64,000 bases of DNA from Cacajao melanocephalus. Its lineage: Eukaryota; Chordata; Mammalia; Primates; Pitheciidae. Numbering within the stretch: position 1 is the stretch's first letter; the number at the start of each line of letters is the position of its first letter. This document shows, in pieces, positions 38,361-50,464 of the stretch. Under the pieces are notes generated by a model. It searched no databases and was not told the origin of the DNA. It saw only the letters and a list, made by a program, of their open reading frames with translations. The position numbers and the translations under genes are program-made. Location of the stretch: positions 1 through 64,000 of the forward strand of contig CAUYLG010021735.1 in NCBI GenBank assembly GCA_963573385.1. Direction: 5' to 3'.

Positions 38361-39148
38361 TCTTCAAAGACATGGGCAATAAAACTCAAAGGGTTATCCC
38401 AGAATGCAAATTATAAATACAGACAGTGGTCAATATTCCTTCTAGGAAGTTGTTTCTTCCTGTGCTCTTCAATTGCCTGTGAATTGTATCCTGATCTCAG
38501 ACTGCCTGGGCCATTTGGAAAATGCATACATCTGGGATCAAAGGCTAAAAATCTTATCTTTCAATTTATAGACACTACTTTGGCCCTATTTCTCTAGTCT
38601 CAGACGCAAAAGGTGGATTTCTACAAAGAAGGCTTAGGTTTGAAGTTTGCCCTTATTTATACATGTGTGTCTGTATCTGTTCTGTTCTTCCTACTTCTCT
38701 CTTGAAAAAAAAATCAAAGTTTACAAATATGTATAAGTCAGTTTGGTCCTTCATTCTGATAAACATTATTCCTTTTCTCCACAAACCCCATGGGAACCCA
38801 CTGAGTTGGAAGTCTGGAAATCAATTTTACTGTCCACAGCTATGCAAACCACCTGCAGTGCCCTTTGACAGCAGATGAGTTTTAAGGGAATCCCAAAGAG
38901 AATTTGCACTGGCAAGGCAAAGCATCTTGTTTCAGTCACTTACAGATACTTGTGGAATTTATGGAAAAAATAGGCTAAAAGAATTTCAAGGTCAGGAGCA
39001 TCAATGGGAAGACAAAAACAGAAATTTTGGAGTTAGGATCTCTGAATAACCCAGTTTGAAAGAAAAAGAATAGCTTGACGAATTCAGTAAAAAACATTTT
39101 ATAATAGTGCTTGAGTGTGATTTTTAAAAATTGAATAAGTGGATATGC
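38361..39148. other. Unassigned sequence
   Basis: No repeat or credible frame recognised. Confidence 0.4.
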
Positions 39149-39455
39149 TTCATGGCTTGGTGCTGTCCTCATGATAATAAATGAGCTCTCAGGAGATCTG
39201 GTGGTTGTAAAGTGTGGTGCCTCTCCCACCACTTTCTTTCTCTTGCTCCTGCTCTGGCCATGTGACATATCTGCTCCTGCTTTGTTTTCAGCCATGAGTA
39301 AATGCTCCTTGAGTTCTCCCAAGAAGCCAAGCTGATGCCAGCACCATGCTTGTACAGCCTGTAGAACTGTGAGCCAATTAAATCTCTTTTCTTTATAAGT
39401 TACCCAGTCTCAGGTATTCCTTTATAGCAACACAAATGGCCTAATACCATGTTTA
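39149..39455 (+). mobile_element. MaLR LTR, truncated (MST/MLT1-like)
   Basis: Sense LTR 3' part: tctcaggagatctggtggtt, cttgctcctgctctggccat, ctgtagaactgtgagccaat with taaatctcttttctttataa, ending tggcctaatacca. The first ~80 bases of the LTR are missing. Confidence 0.82.
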
Positions 39456-39469
39456 CTGGGTTCAACCCA

Positions 39470-39890
39470 GTATTTTTTTTTTCCAATTTATGCTGTGTAC
39501 AAACTACTCAAAACCCAACAGCATTAAACAATAACCGTATCTTACTTCTCATCAGTCTGTAGGCTGACTGAGAGTCGGCTCATCTAGGCTGGGGATGATT
39601 TTGCTTCACATGTTTTTCATCCTCCTCCTAGAATCAACAGGTCAACTTGGGCATGACCTTCTCATGATGATGGCAGAGGATCAAGAGGGTAAACTCAACT
39701 GTATAAGAACTTTTCAAGTGTCTGTTTCTATTATGTCAGCAAACTTTCCACTGGCCAGAGCAAGTCACATACCAAGCCTAGCATCAACATATCGGAAATG
39801 TGTCCTATTCAGATAGGAAGACACTGAAAAATTACAGAAAAAAAGTGAGTGGATACAGGGAGAAAGAATTGTGACCTTTAATGCAATATA
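39470..39890 (-). mobile_element. Possible old LTR-like repeat
   Basis: Words in order: acaaactactcaaaaccc, gtctgtaggctgactgagag, ccactggccagagcaagtca. These recall an ancient repeat class often found in this orientation; family not assigned. Confidence 0.4.
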
Positions 39891-40017
39891 CCATGCCCTA
39901 TAACCCAGATTATGCTGATCAGATCTATGGGTGGTAGCTGACAAGAGTTCAGTCCTAAAACCCTTTTTGTTTGATGAGGGGCCCATGCATGTTTTGAGTG
40001 AACCGTTCAGATACTAG

Positions 40018-40215
40018 TAAGAGCCAACACCCTCATCATGCTTACCATATTCCAGGCATTGTTCTAACAATTTTATGTGTGTGTGTGTGTGTATACAAGA
40101 TATAAGATCATTATATATTACTGTTGTGAAAATTATGTGTGATATATATGTGTTACACACACACACACACACACAATTTTCACAACAGAAACAAACAAAC
40201 CTGCAAAGTAGTGGT
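40018..40215 (-). mobile_element. MIR SINE with internal microsatellites
   Basis: MIR start (catattccaggcattgttct) and continuation (tttcacaacagaaacaaaca) are separated by (TG)n at 40075-40092, an AT-rich patch, and (AC)n at 40153-40174. A hairpin at 40121-40188 duplicates part of the MIR in inverted orientation. Confidence 0.6.
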
Positions 40216-40286
40216 GGAAGAGAAATTATAAGGATGTCATGGCAAAGCAAAGCCACAGGTAAGCTTTGTTTAAGAAGGAATAAGGG

Positions 40287-40450
40287 ATCAGGCATGGTGG
40301 CTCATGCCTGTAGTCCCAGCTAGTTGGCAGGCTGGGGCAGAAGGATCACTTGAACCAAGGGGTTCAAGGCTGCAATGAGCTATGATCATGCCACTTTACC
40401 TTAACCTGGGCAACATAGAGATATCTTGTCTTAAAAAAAGAAAAAAAGAA
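40287..40450 (+). mobile_element. FRAM Alu monomer
   Basis: Head tcaggcatggtggctcatgc is followed at once by right-arm sequence (cctgtagtcccagctagttg), tgcaatgagctatgatcatg, and a short A/G tail. This is the FRAM layout. Confidence 0.82.
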
Positions 40451-40954
40451 TACATATAGAGGTTGAGAAAGTTAGTATAGAAAGAGAAGAGAAAAATAAA
40501 AATAGATTTAGGAAGAAGAGAAGATCTGAGATGGAAAGTGAGGAGAGAATGTGAAGGAATCCCTAGCTCTAGCCTGGCCCTGACAAGTCTCCAGTGCTAG
40601 CTTTCTTCTTTAGAAACCTCTGCTTCCATGGTGAAATAATGATGGCAGTTTCCTATTTCTTGGAAAGTATATTGTGTGTTACTGAGTATTTAATTTGGAA
40701 AAGTGCTAGAAAAAAGATCTACAATACTTTACAATTTGAAGACTCAGGGCTTGCCATAGTTATAAACTTTTCATACAATCAATCTTTGATTTCCAAAGTA
40801 TAAAAGAGGTAACAGAACCATTCTAGTTAAATAAAGATGGTACATCTTCCATGTGGCCCTCTCTCAGGGCCATCCTTCCCCTTCCCCACTTTGAGGTGAG
40901 CTCTGTTGAACCATTAGGATCTTTAGCACACTGTTTAAAACATATTGACTGAGA
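40451..40954. other. Unassigned, purine-rich at left
   Basis: 40451-40560 is strongly purine-rich (agaaagagaagagaaaaata). Otherwise nothing recognised. Confidence 0.45.
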
Positions 40955-41285
40955 CCTCAGAAAATTATCTCTTAATGAGGCAGATAGTAAATATTTTATG
41001 CCTTTTAGGCTCTGTGGTCTGTAGTCTTACTCAGTGCTGCTATTGCAGTGCAAAAGCATCCATAGACATTCCGTAAATGAGTATACATGGCTGGGTTCCA
41101 ATAAAATCTTATTTACGATACTAAAATGCGAGTGTCATGCCATTTTTGGATGTCACACAATATTATTCTTTTCTTTTTTTCCAGCTGTTTAAAATGTAAA
41201 AACCATCTTTAGTTCACAGCCCACATAAAAACAGGCTGTGGCTGGATTTGGCTTCTGAACAACAGATTGCTAAACCCTGATCTAG
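40955..41285 (+). mobile_element. hAT-Charlie fossil (MER1-type)
   Basis: gcagatagtaaatattttatgc, ttttaggctctgtggtctg, gtgcaaaagcatccatagac, ggttccaataaaatcttatt and caggctgtggctggatttgg follow the order of a common non-autonomous hAT element. An AT-rich stretch (41105-41200) separates two halves and may be internal variation. The exact MER name is from memory only. Confidence 0.7.
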
Positions 41286-41998
41286 ACTTTGCCAAGGGAC
41301 CCTGGGTGAGAACTGTGCCCTTGCTTATATATAAGGGTCAGGGACAATCTTAGATATGGGCTAAGTTGGTGTAAAGTATATAGAAGATGACTTCAGCACT
41401 TGAGGTGGTTTCAAGCTCTGGATGTCTCTATTTTGGAAGATTTTCCCTCCATCAACTCACAGCTATTTGCTGTCCTTTTCAACCCATGACATCTTTTATT
41501 CCACAATAAATAAGGAGATTTTAAAAACCCACCTGGAATTCTCTAGGTGTCAGATCCTGTTCTGAAAGCAGGCTTTTACCTGAGGGGCAAAGAAGGAAAT
41601 AGCTAAGCTTTAACATTCCTGAGGTTTTAAGATTCTAGAATAGAGAGAGAAGAAGGTGGAGACACAGAGAGCATTCTGAAGACAGCACTTTACTTCCTTG
41701 CCCAGAGACAATACTGGTTATAAATCTACAGAAGCTTCTTGGCCTAGGGTTCTGGAAGTGTATTGTCAACTTTCAGTCTGGTATGCCAACAAGTAAATGG
41801 AGCAAGCTTGGATGATCGAAATCTAACAACTCCCAGCAACTCTTCTATGTTAATCCTTTTGTGTATGTCAGGTGCTATTGGAGCATCTGTGGGTTCTTCC
41901 TCCCCATTTGGAGCCAATAAACATAGACAGAACATGAAAAAAGGAAGAAATTCAAAGTCCCAATAAGGCCCCAAATGTAGTAAGCTTCAGAGCAATTG
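41286..41998. other. Unassigned sequence
   Basis: No repeat recognised. Short frames on both strands at 41744-41974 have no domain. Confidence 0.4.
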
Positions 41999-42288
41999 AG
42001 AATTGACTGTAAAGAGACTCATCTCACATGACACTCATGAGCTCAAAATAAAAGAATGGAGAAAGATTTACTATGCAAAAGCAAAGCAAAAAAGAGTAGG
42101 AATTGCCATTCTTATATCAGATAAAATAGATTTTAAACCAATAAAAGTAAAGAAGGATAAAGAAGGATATTACGTAATTGTAAATGATACAATCCAGCAG
42201 GAATACTCAACTATCCTAAATATATATACACCTAACATTGGAGCACCCAGATTCATAAAACAAGTTCTTATTGACCTATGATTTAGGT

Positions 42289-42332
42289 CAACCACACAAT
42301 AACAGTGGGACAACCACACAATAACAGTGGGA
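42289..42332 (+). repeat. Perfect 22-bp tandem duplication
   Basis: A 22-base unit starting caaccacacaataac is present twice head to tail (42289-42310, 42311-42332) in the LINE-1. The consensus has one copy, so it arose after or during insertion and shifts the frame. Confidence 0.92.
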
Positions 42333-44486
42333 GACTTTAATGTGCAACAGACAATGTTAGATCATCGAGGAGGAAAATTAACAAAGAAACTCTGGACTTA
42401 AACTCAACACTTGACCAAGTGGACCTAACAGACATCTACAGAGCACTCCACGCAACAACCACAGAATACACACTCTTCTCATCTGCACATGAAACATAAT
42501 CTAACATTGACCCCATGCTTGGTCATAAGGCAAGTCTCAATAACTTTAAAAAATGGAAACCATACCAATCATACTCTCAGACCACAGTGCAATAAAAATA
42601 GAAATTAATACCAAGAATATCTCTCAAAACTACCCAAATATGTGGAAATTAAACAACTTACTCCTGAATAACACCTTAAGGCAGAAATAGAAAAATTGTT
42701 TGAAATTAATGAAAATAGGGATATAACATACCAAAATCTCTGGGATGCTGCTAAAGCAGTGCTAGGAGGAAAGTTTATAGTGCTGAATGTTTTCATCAAG
42801 AAGTTAGAAAGATCTTAAATTAACAGTCTAACTTTGCACGTAAAGAAAGTAGGAAAAAGAACAAAGCAAGCAAAACCCAGCAGAAGAACAGAAATAACTA
42901 AAAAATTAAAGAACTGAATGAAACTGAGATCCAAAAATTTATACAAAAAATCAGTGTAACCAAGAGTTTGTTATTTGAAAAAATACACAAGATTGATAGA
43001 CCACTAGCTAGATTAACAAAGAAAAAAAAAGAGAAGATCCAAGTAGGTATACTCAGAAATGACAAAAACGACATTACAATTGATCTCACAGAAAAACAAA
43101 AGATCCTTAGAGAATACTCTGAACAGCTCTATGCATACAAATTAGAAAATCTAGAGGAAATAGACAATTTCCTGGAAACACACAATCTCCCAAGATAGAA
43201 TCAGGAAGAGATTGAAACCCTGAATAGACCAATATTGAGCTCTGAAATTAATAAAAAACCTATCAGCCAAGAAAAGTCCTGGACCAGATGGATTCACAGC
43301 TGAATTCTACTAGATGTACAAAGAAAAACTGGTACTAATCCTATTGAAACTATTTCAAAAAGTTGAGGAGTAGGGGCTCCTTCCTAACTCATTCTATAAA
43401 GCTAACATCAGCTTAATAACAAAATCTAGCAGAGACACACTGAAAAAACAAAGTTTCAGCTAATATCCCTGAGGAACACAGACACAAAAATTCTCAACAA
43501 AATACTAGCAAACCAAATCCAGTAGTATGTCACAACGTTAATATACCACACAAAATATGTAGGCTTTATTCCTGGGATGCAAGGCTGGTTCAACATGTGC
43601 TAACCAATAAATGTGATTCACCACATAAACAGAATTAAAAGCAAAAACCATATAATTATCTCAATAGATGCAGAAAAAGCTTTTGATGAAATCCAATATC
43701 CCTTCATAATAAAAACTCTCAACAGACTAGGCAGTGAAGGAACATACCTCAAAATAATAAGAACTATCTATGACAAACCTACATCCAACATCATACTGAA
43801 CAGGCAAAAGCTGGAATCATTCCCTGTGAGAAGTGAAACAAGATAAGGATGCCCACTCTCACCACGCCTGTTCAACAGAATACTGCAAGTCCTAGCCAGA
43901 GCAATCAGGCAAGAGAAAGAAATAAAAGGCATCCAAATAAGAGAAGAAGAAGTCTGACTATCTCTATTTGATGACAATATGATTCTGTAACTAGAAAACC
44001 CTGAAGACTCTGCCAAAATTCTACTAAAACCGATAAGTGATTTTAGTGAGGCTTCGGGATACAAAATCAATGTACAAAAATCAGTAGCATTTCTGTACAT
44101 CAATAATCATCCAGGCTGAGGGTCAAATCAAGAACAGAATCTCATTACAAAAGCCACAAAGAAAATGAAATGCCTAGGAATACAGCTAACAAAGGAGGTG
44201 AAAGATCTCTACAGGGGAGTTACGAAACACTGCTAAAAGAAATCAGGGATGACAAAAATAAGTGGAAAAAAGTACTATGCTCATGGATTGGAAGAATCAA
44301 CATTGTTAAAATGGCCATACTGCCCAAAGCAATTTACAGATTCAATGCTATTCATATCAAACTACCAACGTTATTCTTCACCAAATTAGAAAAAAACTAT
44401 TCTAAAATTCATATGAAAACAAAAAAGAGCCTGAATTGCCAAAACAATTCTAAGCAAAAAGAACAAGTTTGAAGATATCAAACTAC

Positions 44487-44559
44487 TCCAGCTGAGGACC
44501 GAGAGTTTCACAGTAAGCACAGCTGAACCCGGGAAAAAAAAAAAAAAAAAAAAAAAAAA
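44487..44559 (+). other. A26-tailed foreign segment in LINE-1 ORF2
   Basis: LINE-1 sequence is interrupted after atatcaaactac and resumes near accaaacaatacc. Between lie about 47 GC-richer bases (gctgaggaccgag ... gctgaacccggg) and an A26 run at 44534-44559. It looks like a tiny retroposed RNA 3' end. The source is not recognised, and no clear TSD is visible. Confidence 0.6.
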
Positions 44560-45978
44560 GAAAATACACCAAACAATACCATAAGGCTACAATAACCAAA
44601 ATAGCATGGCACTGATACAAAAACAAGTATAGAAAAGTAGTAAAGGAACAGAGTAGAAAACTCAGAAAGCCACACATTTACAACCATTTGATCTTCAACT
44701 AGGCCAACAGAAACAAGCAATGGGGAAAGGACCCCCTATTCAATAAGCAGTAGTAGGATAACTGGCTACCCATATGCAGAAGAATGAAACTGGACCCTTA
44801 CTTTTCACCATATACAAAAATTAACTCAAGATGGATTAAAGATTTAAATCTAAGATCACAAACTATGAAAATCCTAGAAGAAAATCTAGAAAATATCCTT
44901 GTTGACATTGGCCTTGGCAAATAATTTTTGGCTAAGTTCCCAAAAGCAATTGCAACAAATACAAAAATTGACAAGTGGGGCCTAATTTGACTAATGAGTT
45001 TTTGCGCAGCAAAAGAAACTACTAACAGAGTAAACAGACAACCTACAGAATGGGAGAATATATTCACAAATTATGTATTTGACAAAGGTCCAATATCTAG
45101 AACCTATAGGGAACTTATCAAAAGGCAGAAAACAACCTCATTAAGAAATAGGCCAAGGACATGAACAGACACTTCTCAAAAGAAGACATGCAAGTGGCCT
45201 ACAGACATATGACAAAATGCTCATCATGAACCATCAGAGAAATGCAAGTCAAAACCACAATGAGATGTTATCTCACAGCAGTCAGAATGTTTCTTATTAA
45301 AAACTCAAAAAGCAACAGATGCTGGCAAGGTTGTGGAGAGAAAGGAATGCTTATACACTGATGGTGGGGAGGTAAATTAGTGTGACCATTGTTGAAGACG
45401 GTTTGGTGACTTCTCAAAAAATTTACAATTAAAACAGCTACCATTTGACCTAACAACCCTATACTGGTTATATGCCCAGAGGAAAATATATCATTATACC
45501 AGAAAGACACATGGACTTGTATGTTCATTGCCACGCTGTTCATAATAGCAAAGACAAGGAATCAACCTAGGTGCCCATCCACAGTGGATTGGATAAAGAA
45601 AATGTGGTACCTATATACCATGGAAAACTATGCAGCCACAAAAAAAAAAAAAAAAAAAAATCAAATCATGTCCTTTGCAGCAACATGAATGGAGCTGGAG
45701 GCCATAATCCTAAGTGAACAAAATGCAGGAATAGAAAACCAAATACTGCATGTTCTCACTTTTAAGTGGGAGCTAAATGTTGAATACACATGGACTTAAA
45801 CATGGGAGCAAGAGACAGTGTGGACTACTTGATGGGGGAGGAAGGAGGCATGGGTTAAAAAACTACCTATTGGGTACTATGCTCACTACCTGGGTGTAGT
45901 ATACCCATGTAATGAAGTTGCTCACATACCTCCTATATCTAAACTAAAAGCTGAGATTTTAAAAAAAGAATTGACTAT

Positions 45979-47444
45979 ATTTTTATTATTACCATCTAAA
46001 CCCTCTTTGTGGCCAGTGTTAAAAGCTAATTCACTTTGGCTGTATCTTTAATGTATAAGATTTATTTTTCAAAAGCCATTTGCAGAAGAAAAATGAAAGA
46101 AGACAATGCTTCTAATTTGATTGACCACGATTTGTTAATTGCCTGGCCAGTCAAGTGAAATTGAATTGAATGCCAGGTCAACCAAAAAAGTCAAATGTTT
46201 TTCTGTAGTTGAAGTTACAGGATATACAATAGAAAGTAGATGGAAGTAATCAATCCTTCCCCAAATATCTACTTCCCTGTAACCTTCTATAAAAACACTT
46301 CACAAACCAAACTTTCTGTGCCCAAAACAATTAACTGGAAACTTTACTTTTCTTCTTGTCTTTGACTGGGTAAACTCTGAATAAAATATTCTTTAAAATA
46401 TCTGCTGAAAGCACATCATCGAACTTGGGAAAATATGATAAAAGGGCAATTTGTAATGCCTTCTTTTTCTACTCTTCTTTGCAGCAGTCACACTGCTTTC
46501 TGTGACATGTATGAGGAGGGGACCTGGTTCAATGAAAACATTACCCCATTCATGACACAGGACAGTGCTCAGAGAAAATAAAAAGCGCATGTCTTAGAAT
46601 CCTTCTCTGTTGAGGAATCAGCAGTTATACTGACTAATTGTATTTTTGCAAACTCTAAGTATTCCATGAAGTACTAAAAATTGTTAATTCATGATTGCCC
46701 CTGAAGCTGTCATGTGGACTCAGTGGGTGGTCAGGAAGTGAAGTGTAAAACATCAATGTCTGCATCTCAGGGAGTCTTCCCTTTGATCAAGCTTAGAGCC
46801 CAGGCAGGAAACAATATGCTCCTTGCTTTACTGCCATTGAGGATTGTTCATTAGTTTCAATTATTTTCTAAGATCTAGAGGGAGCCATCCAAAAAAATTA
46901 ATCATGAATGGAAGGCAGGGCAGCCTTCTGTGATCGTAAAAACACATAAAGCGTTTTAGATTATGGACTTTTTATGATTTATACTCAAATTTGAACTGAA
47001 GGGGGCATGTGGTATATCAACACTTATTTAGAAAGCATGGGAATTTATGATAAATCACATTTCGTTGTAAAATAAGTTGATTTTCCTTTGTGTTTTTAAA
47101 ACAAATTTTGTGAGTGTGTGTGGTATGCTTTCCTAATTTTGACCTTGCTAGAAAAATAAATTTTGCAATAGCATCTTATTGTGAGGAGGGATTCTAAAAT
47201 TAAGCTAATTATACACTGCTTGTTTTTCTCTAAGCATTCCTACCAAGTACAGAGAATATCTTTTGTTCTGGAGCAGCCTATTCGATTCTGGAACGTTTAT
47301 AATCTCAGAACCCTGTGTTTCCATAACTTCACATCCTCTCTCACCTCCCATTATTTCATAAACTAAGCCCGTCTTTCTTCCATGACAGCCCTTCAATTAC
47401 TGAAGCATCTGCTGAGTCCCCTTAAGTCTTCTGAAGGGTTTAGG
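45979..47444. other. Unassigned, largely repeat-free
   Basis: No repeat recognised over 1.4 kb. 46620-47170 holds several taat/attaat cores (aaaaattaatcatgaatg, gttaattcatgattgcc) and a retained gtgatcgtaa, compatible with regulatory DNA. Confidence 0.35.
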
Positions 47445-47680
47445 CTTGCGGGCTCTGGAATCCAACTGCCTAGGTTCGATTTGGGGGTTCTACTACTTAC
47501 TAGATGTGTCAATGGGCAATTATTTAGCCACAGTAGGCCTTGGTTTCCTCTTCGCGAAAAAGAAAGAAAATAATTACACCCAGTCACAGGTTGGCTGTGA
47601 AGATTAAATGAAGATATTCATTTAAGTCCTCTGTAGCTTATCAAATGGTATCAGTAAACACTATTTATTACTAATAATAT
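47445..47680 (+). mobile_element. MIR SINE
   Basis: gcgggctctggaatccaact, gcctaggttcgatttggggg, cttactagatgtgtcaatgg, ttggtttcctcttcgcgaaa, ggctgtgaagattaaatgaa. Almost full length. Confidence 0.88.
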
Positions 47681-47734
47681 TATGACATATTTGATGAAAC
47701 AAATTCCAATATGTCCTCATGTGACATAGTTCTG

Positions 47735-47840
47735 AGTCCCTCCACTATAACTTGTCCTGGTTTTATGAGTGAAAGTCCCATATCCTGGAACTGTCCTTGA
47801 GTCCCAGGCAAACTGGATTGATTGGCCACCCTACCTACTA
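47735..47840. mobile_element. Possible DNA-transposon MITE
   Basis: cttgtcctggttttatgagt, gaaagtcccatatcctggaa, gtcccaggcaaactggattg, attggccacccta recall a short CCCGGG-rich hAT-like MITE. Name uncertain. Confidence 0.45.
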
Positions 47841-49324
47841 TTAATATATTGGTTACTAACTTCAGGATTTTTCTTCCCCAATTAAAGTACCTTTAAGATG
47901 CCCCTAAAAACCTGCCACATGATACAGTACCAGTAAAAACTGCTTGGAGTGCCGAGAGCTGTATTTGGGGCTATTGTCTTGCTTACTTTCTTACTAAATC
48001 GTGCTTCTTCTATGATAACTATCTGGTATCTTTGATATTTTGCTCTTGGTCTTCAGATTTGGGCTTATTCTAGATTGGCTCTGAGTGCCTCCTTATAAAT
48101 CTTATTTGACCCCTTCCTTATCTATCTTCCATATCACAGATCGAACTGAACTGATATTCACTTGTGCTTGCCTGGTACTGACTTGGCATGTCTCTGGAGT
48201 CAGCCTCTATCCTGCCCTATGAGAATGGATAAATCACCCTGTACCAAGCCACAAGGCATAGGCTTGGAAGCAAGTGAAAATCAATCAATCTGCAACCTTA
48301 GAGACTGACTTTTAAATCAAACCTTCTTATTTGTTACTGTCCTCTACTACATACTTCTGTATCTGTCTGTAATCATATAAAGTAACTATGCCTTGCTGAA
48401 ACTTAACATACAATGTCTTCTATATATATTATGCTTTGTTCTGAAAACCTTTTCAAAAAGGGAAATGAAGTTGGTCTGGCATGGTGGTTGGTTCCTGTGA
48501 TTACTCCTAACCTTTTTATCAATCCCAAAACAATTCACCTGCTTGTTGCAATGTCTGTAATTCACAAAAAGACACTGATAGACACAGGAAAAAGTTGCAA
48601 GATTTCTGTAATTGCAAAAGATAAGGACATTTCTCTTTTTAGAGGTGACTATTCAAAGCAGGAGATGGTATGTTCTTGACGTTCCAGGTCTCCCAAAATC
48701 CCCCATGGCGATCTACGGCTGGTACCTGCTTCATGTAGAGCTGAATCCTCAATAAGCCAAAAGACGGCACTATCCTACTCTCAAAGGTCTTTATCTCCTC
48801 CTTGCCTTCCAACTGCCCTTTAGGTTTTGGCTATTAGCCACTACTCACCAGGTGCAACTAATTAGTAGAAAACAACCCCAGCATATTTCTGAGTGTTTAC
48901 TGCCAGATTTAGGTGAATATAAGATAAATTTCTAAGGTATAGCTCCCTTCTGGCAATGGCCAACTTTCAGATTTGCTTTGGGTTTCTTTTGATACTGCGT
49001 GCTAGAAAAATTGCCAGAGATTATTATTAATACACTTGTCAGTAATGTACTGAATCTGCCTTTTTCCTTCTCTTTAAGATGCAGAACTAGGCTTGCTAAT
49101 CTTTGGGCTTCTGAAGAGGTTCCACATTGTTTATTCCCTTTTGAGACTTGGGATTTTTCACAAAGTAAGGAACGCAACCAGGAGTCCCAGAGTGTTAGTC
49201 GTACATAACAAGTTACAAGCAGGTTTTAAGGAGGATGAAGTGGTCTTTGGACATCTTTATTTTTTCTAAACTTCTATGGAATGTAATTATATCCTATATC
49301 TTATATGTCTTATATACATTCTAC
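47841..49324. other. Unassigned sequence
   Basis: A ~40-bp Alu-head-like scrap lies near 48468-48508 (ggtctggcatggtggttggt). An 81-codon minus frame (48932-49177) has no domain. Nothing else recognised. Confidence 0.35.
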
Positions 49325-49440
49325 CTCTTATTAGAATGTAAACTCTTCAAGAAAAGTATATCAATTTTAGTTATCTTCATATTCCACACAGTTCTTAGCA
49401 CAGGGATCTTACAAATGAGTATTTTTTTTCCATTGTGAAA
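49325..49440 (+). mobile_element. L2 LINE 3' end
   Basis: ttagaatgtaaactcttcaa, then cacagttcttagcacagggat, the L2 3' UTR order. Confidence 0.65.
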
Positions 49441-49689
49441 GAGTGTTTTCTAAGTATAGAAATTAAGTGGATATAGCCCTCAAAATTAAAAAAAATAGGA
49501 TTTTGTTGGAACTAAAGCTACTTATAAATTGGAATTCAGCATAAGGATTCATGAGTGTCACTGAAGCAGGGTTGTGTAAGGGAGTTCCACAAAATTCATG
49601 TGTAGATTTATGTCCCTGCCCAGCCCTCCCAGCATAAACAATGTTAATGACAATGTTTTCCATGAATGTGGTGGTTAATTATTCACAAA

Positions 49690-49830
49690 GTCAATGCTAA
49701 GCTCTAATATTTATCTTCTGAGATAGGTTATAGATAATCCCATTTTAGAGTTGAGAAAACTAAGGCTCAGAGAGTAACAGTGACTGTGACCAAGGAAACA
49801 GAACTATGACGTGCAGAACCAACACCTAAT
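49690..49830 (-). mobile_element. MIR SINE fragment
   Basis: tcttctgagataggttatag, aatcccattttagagttgag, aaaactaaggctcagagagt: reverse-complement MIR core. Confidence 0.7.
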
Positions 49831-50148
49831 TGATTCATCTGGCTCCTTCTCCCCTTTCTAACTTGGGCTTCCCTGCGTTTGCTGTTGTGTCTATACTTCA
49901 TGGCATGTGGAAAGCAAAGATTATGTAAAAGCAGCAGCTCCAGCCACAACCCAGGAGGTAACATCCTTCCCTTTTTCATCTTCACATCCAATCTATTCGC
50001 AGGTCCTCTCAATTTTTCCTACCATACAGATACTGGATTTATCTGTTTTGATCTCTGCATCTGCCCCCTGAGTCTATGCTACCATTATCCCCATTTGGAT
50101 GAGAGCAGTAGCTTCCTCAGAAGGCTCTCTCCTGCTTTATCACCCATG
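49831..50148. other. Unassigned sequence
   Basis: Part of a 130-codon plus-strand frame (49879-50271) that runs on into MER5A; no domain, so not a gene. Confidence 0.4.
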
Positions 50149-50332
50149 GTTCTCAATTTGAGTATGCATCAGAATCTCCTGGAGGGATTATTAGAGCACA
50201 GATTTCTGGATCCCACCCTGGATTCTCTGATTCAGAAGGTCTGGATGGTACCTGATAATCTGCATGTCTAAAGAGTTTTCAGGTGACGCCACTGCTGCTA
50301 GTCTAGGGACCATGATTTGAAAACGGCTGCTT
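50149..50332 (+). mobile_element. MER5A (hAT-Charlie)
   Basis: catggttctcaatttgagta, cagaatctcctggagggatt, ttctctgattcagaaggtct, tctgcatgtctaaagagtt, and a closing gaccatgatttgaaaacgg. The order and ~185-bp length match MER5A. Confidence 0.85.
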
Positions 50333-50464
50333 GACACAATCTATTTGCCATATAATAGCTCGAGTGATCTCTCATAACCTCAAATCAGATTAAGTCAGTT
50401 CTTTGTACACAAGCTTCTTTCCCATACATTCTCATTTACGCCCATTACAAAAACCTACCTAATT

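Larger units (their letters stand above)
42010..45600 (+). pseudogene. LINE-1 ORF2 remnant (endonuclease/reverse transcriptase), broken
   Basis: Decayed ORF2 for endonuclease C-terminal part, reverse transcriptase and Cys-rich end. Stops and frameshifts split it into pieces of at most about 100 codons; a 77-codon piece at 43613-43846 covers RT palm sequence ([15 protein letters not shown]). At 43967-43981 the catalytic F-A-D-D motif reads F-D-D-N, so the second essential aspartate is lost. A 22-bp tandem duplication (42289-42332) and a 26-A insert (44534-44559) add further breaks. No activity is plausible. Confidence 0.9.
42010..45966 (+). mobile_element. LINE-1, 5'-truncated, with TSD
   Basis: A ~3.96-kb LINE-1 missing the 5' UTR, ORF1 and roughly the first 40 codons of ORF2. 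It starts at the segment encoding the endonuclease K-E-T-H-L motif and ends in a 3' UTR and A-rich tail. The TSD agaattgactgta (41999-42011) matches agaattgactata (45967-45979) at 12 of 13 bases; the exact element start is ambiguous by a base or two. Target-primed reverse transcription is the evident origin. It looks younger than the L1M pieces elsewhere in the window. Confidence 0.93.

Noticed and set aside
41763..41974. Opposed 67- and 76-codon frames next to the LINE-1
   Set aside because: No recognisable domain or homologue; immediately precedes a LINE-1 insertion site.
45639..45660. A20+ run considered as a second retroposed insert
   Set aside because: The LINE-1 consensus already has a short A run at this place (gcagccataaaaaa), so simple expansion explains it.
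49879..50271. 130-codon frame
   Set aside because: Runs from unassigned sequence into MER5A without a domain.
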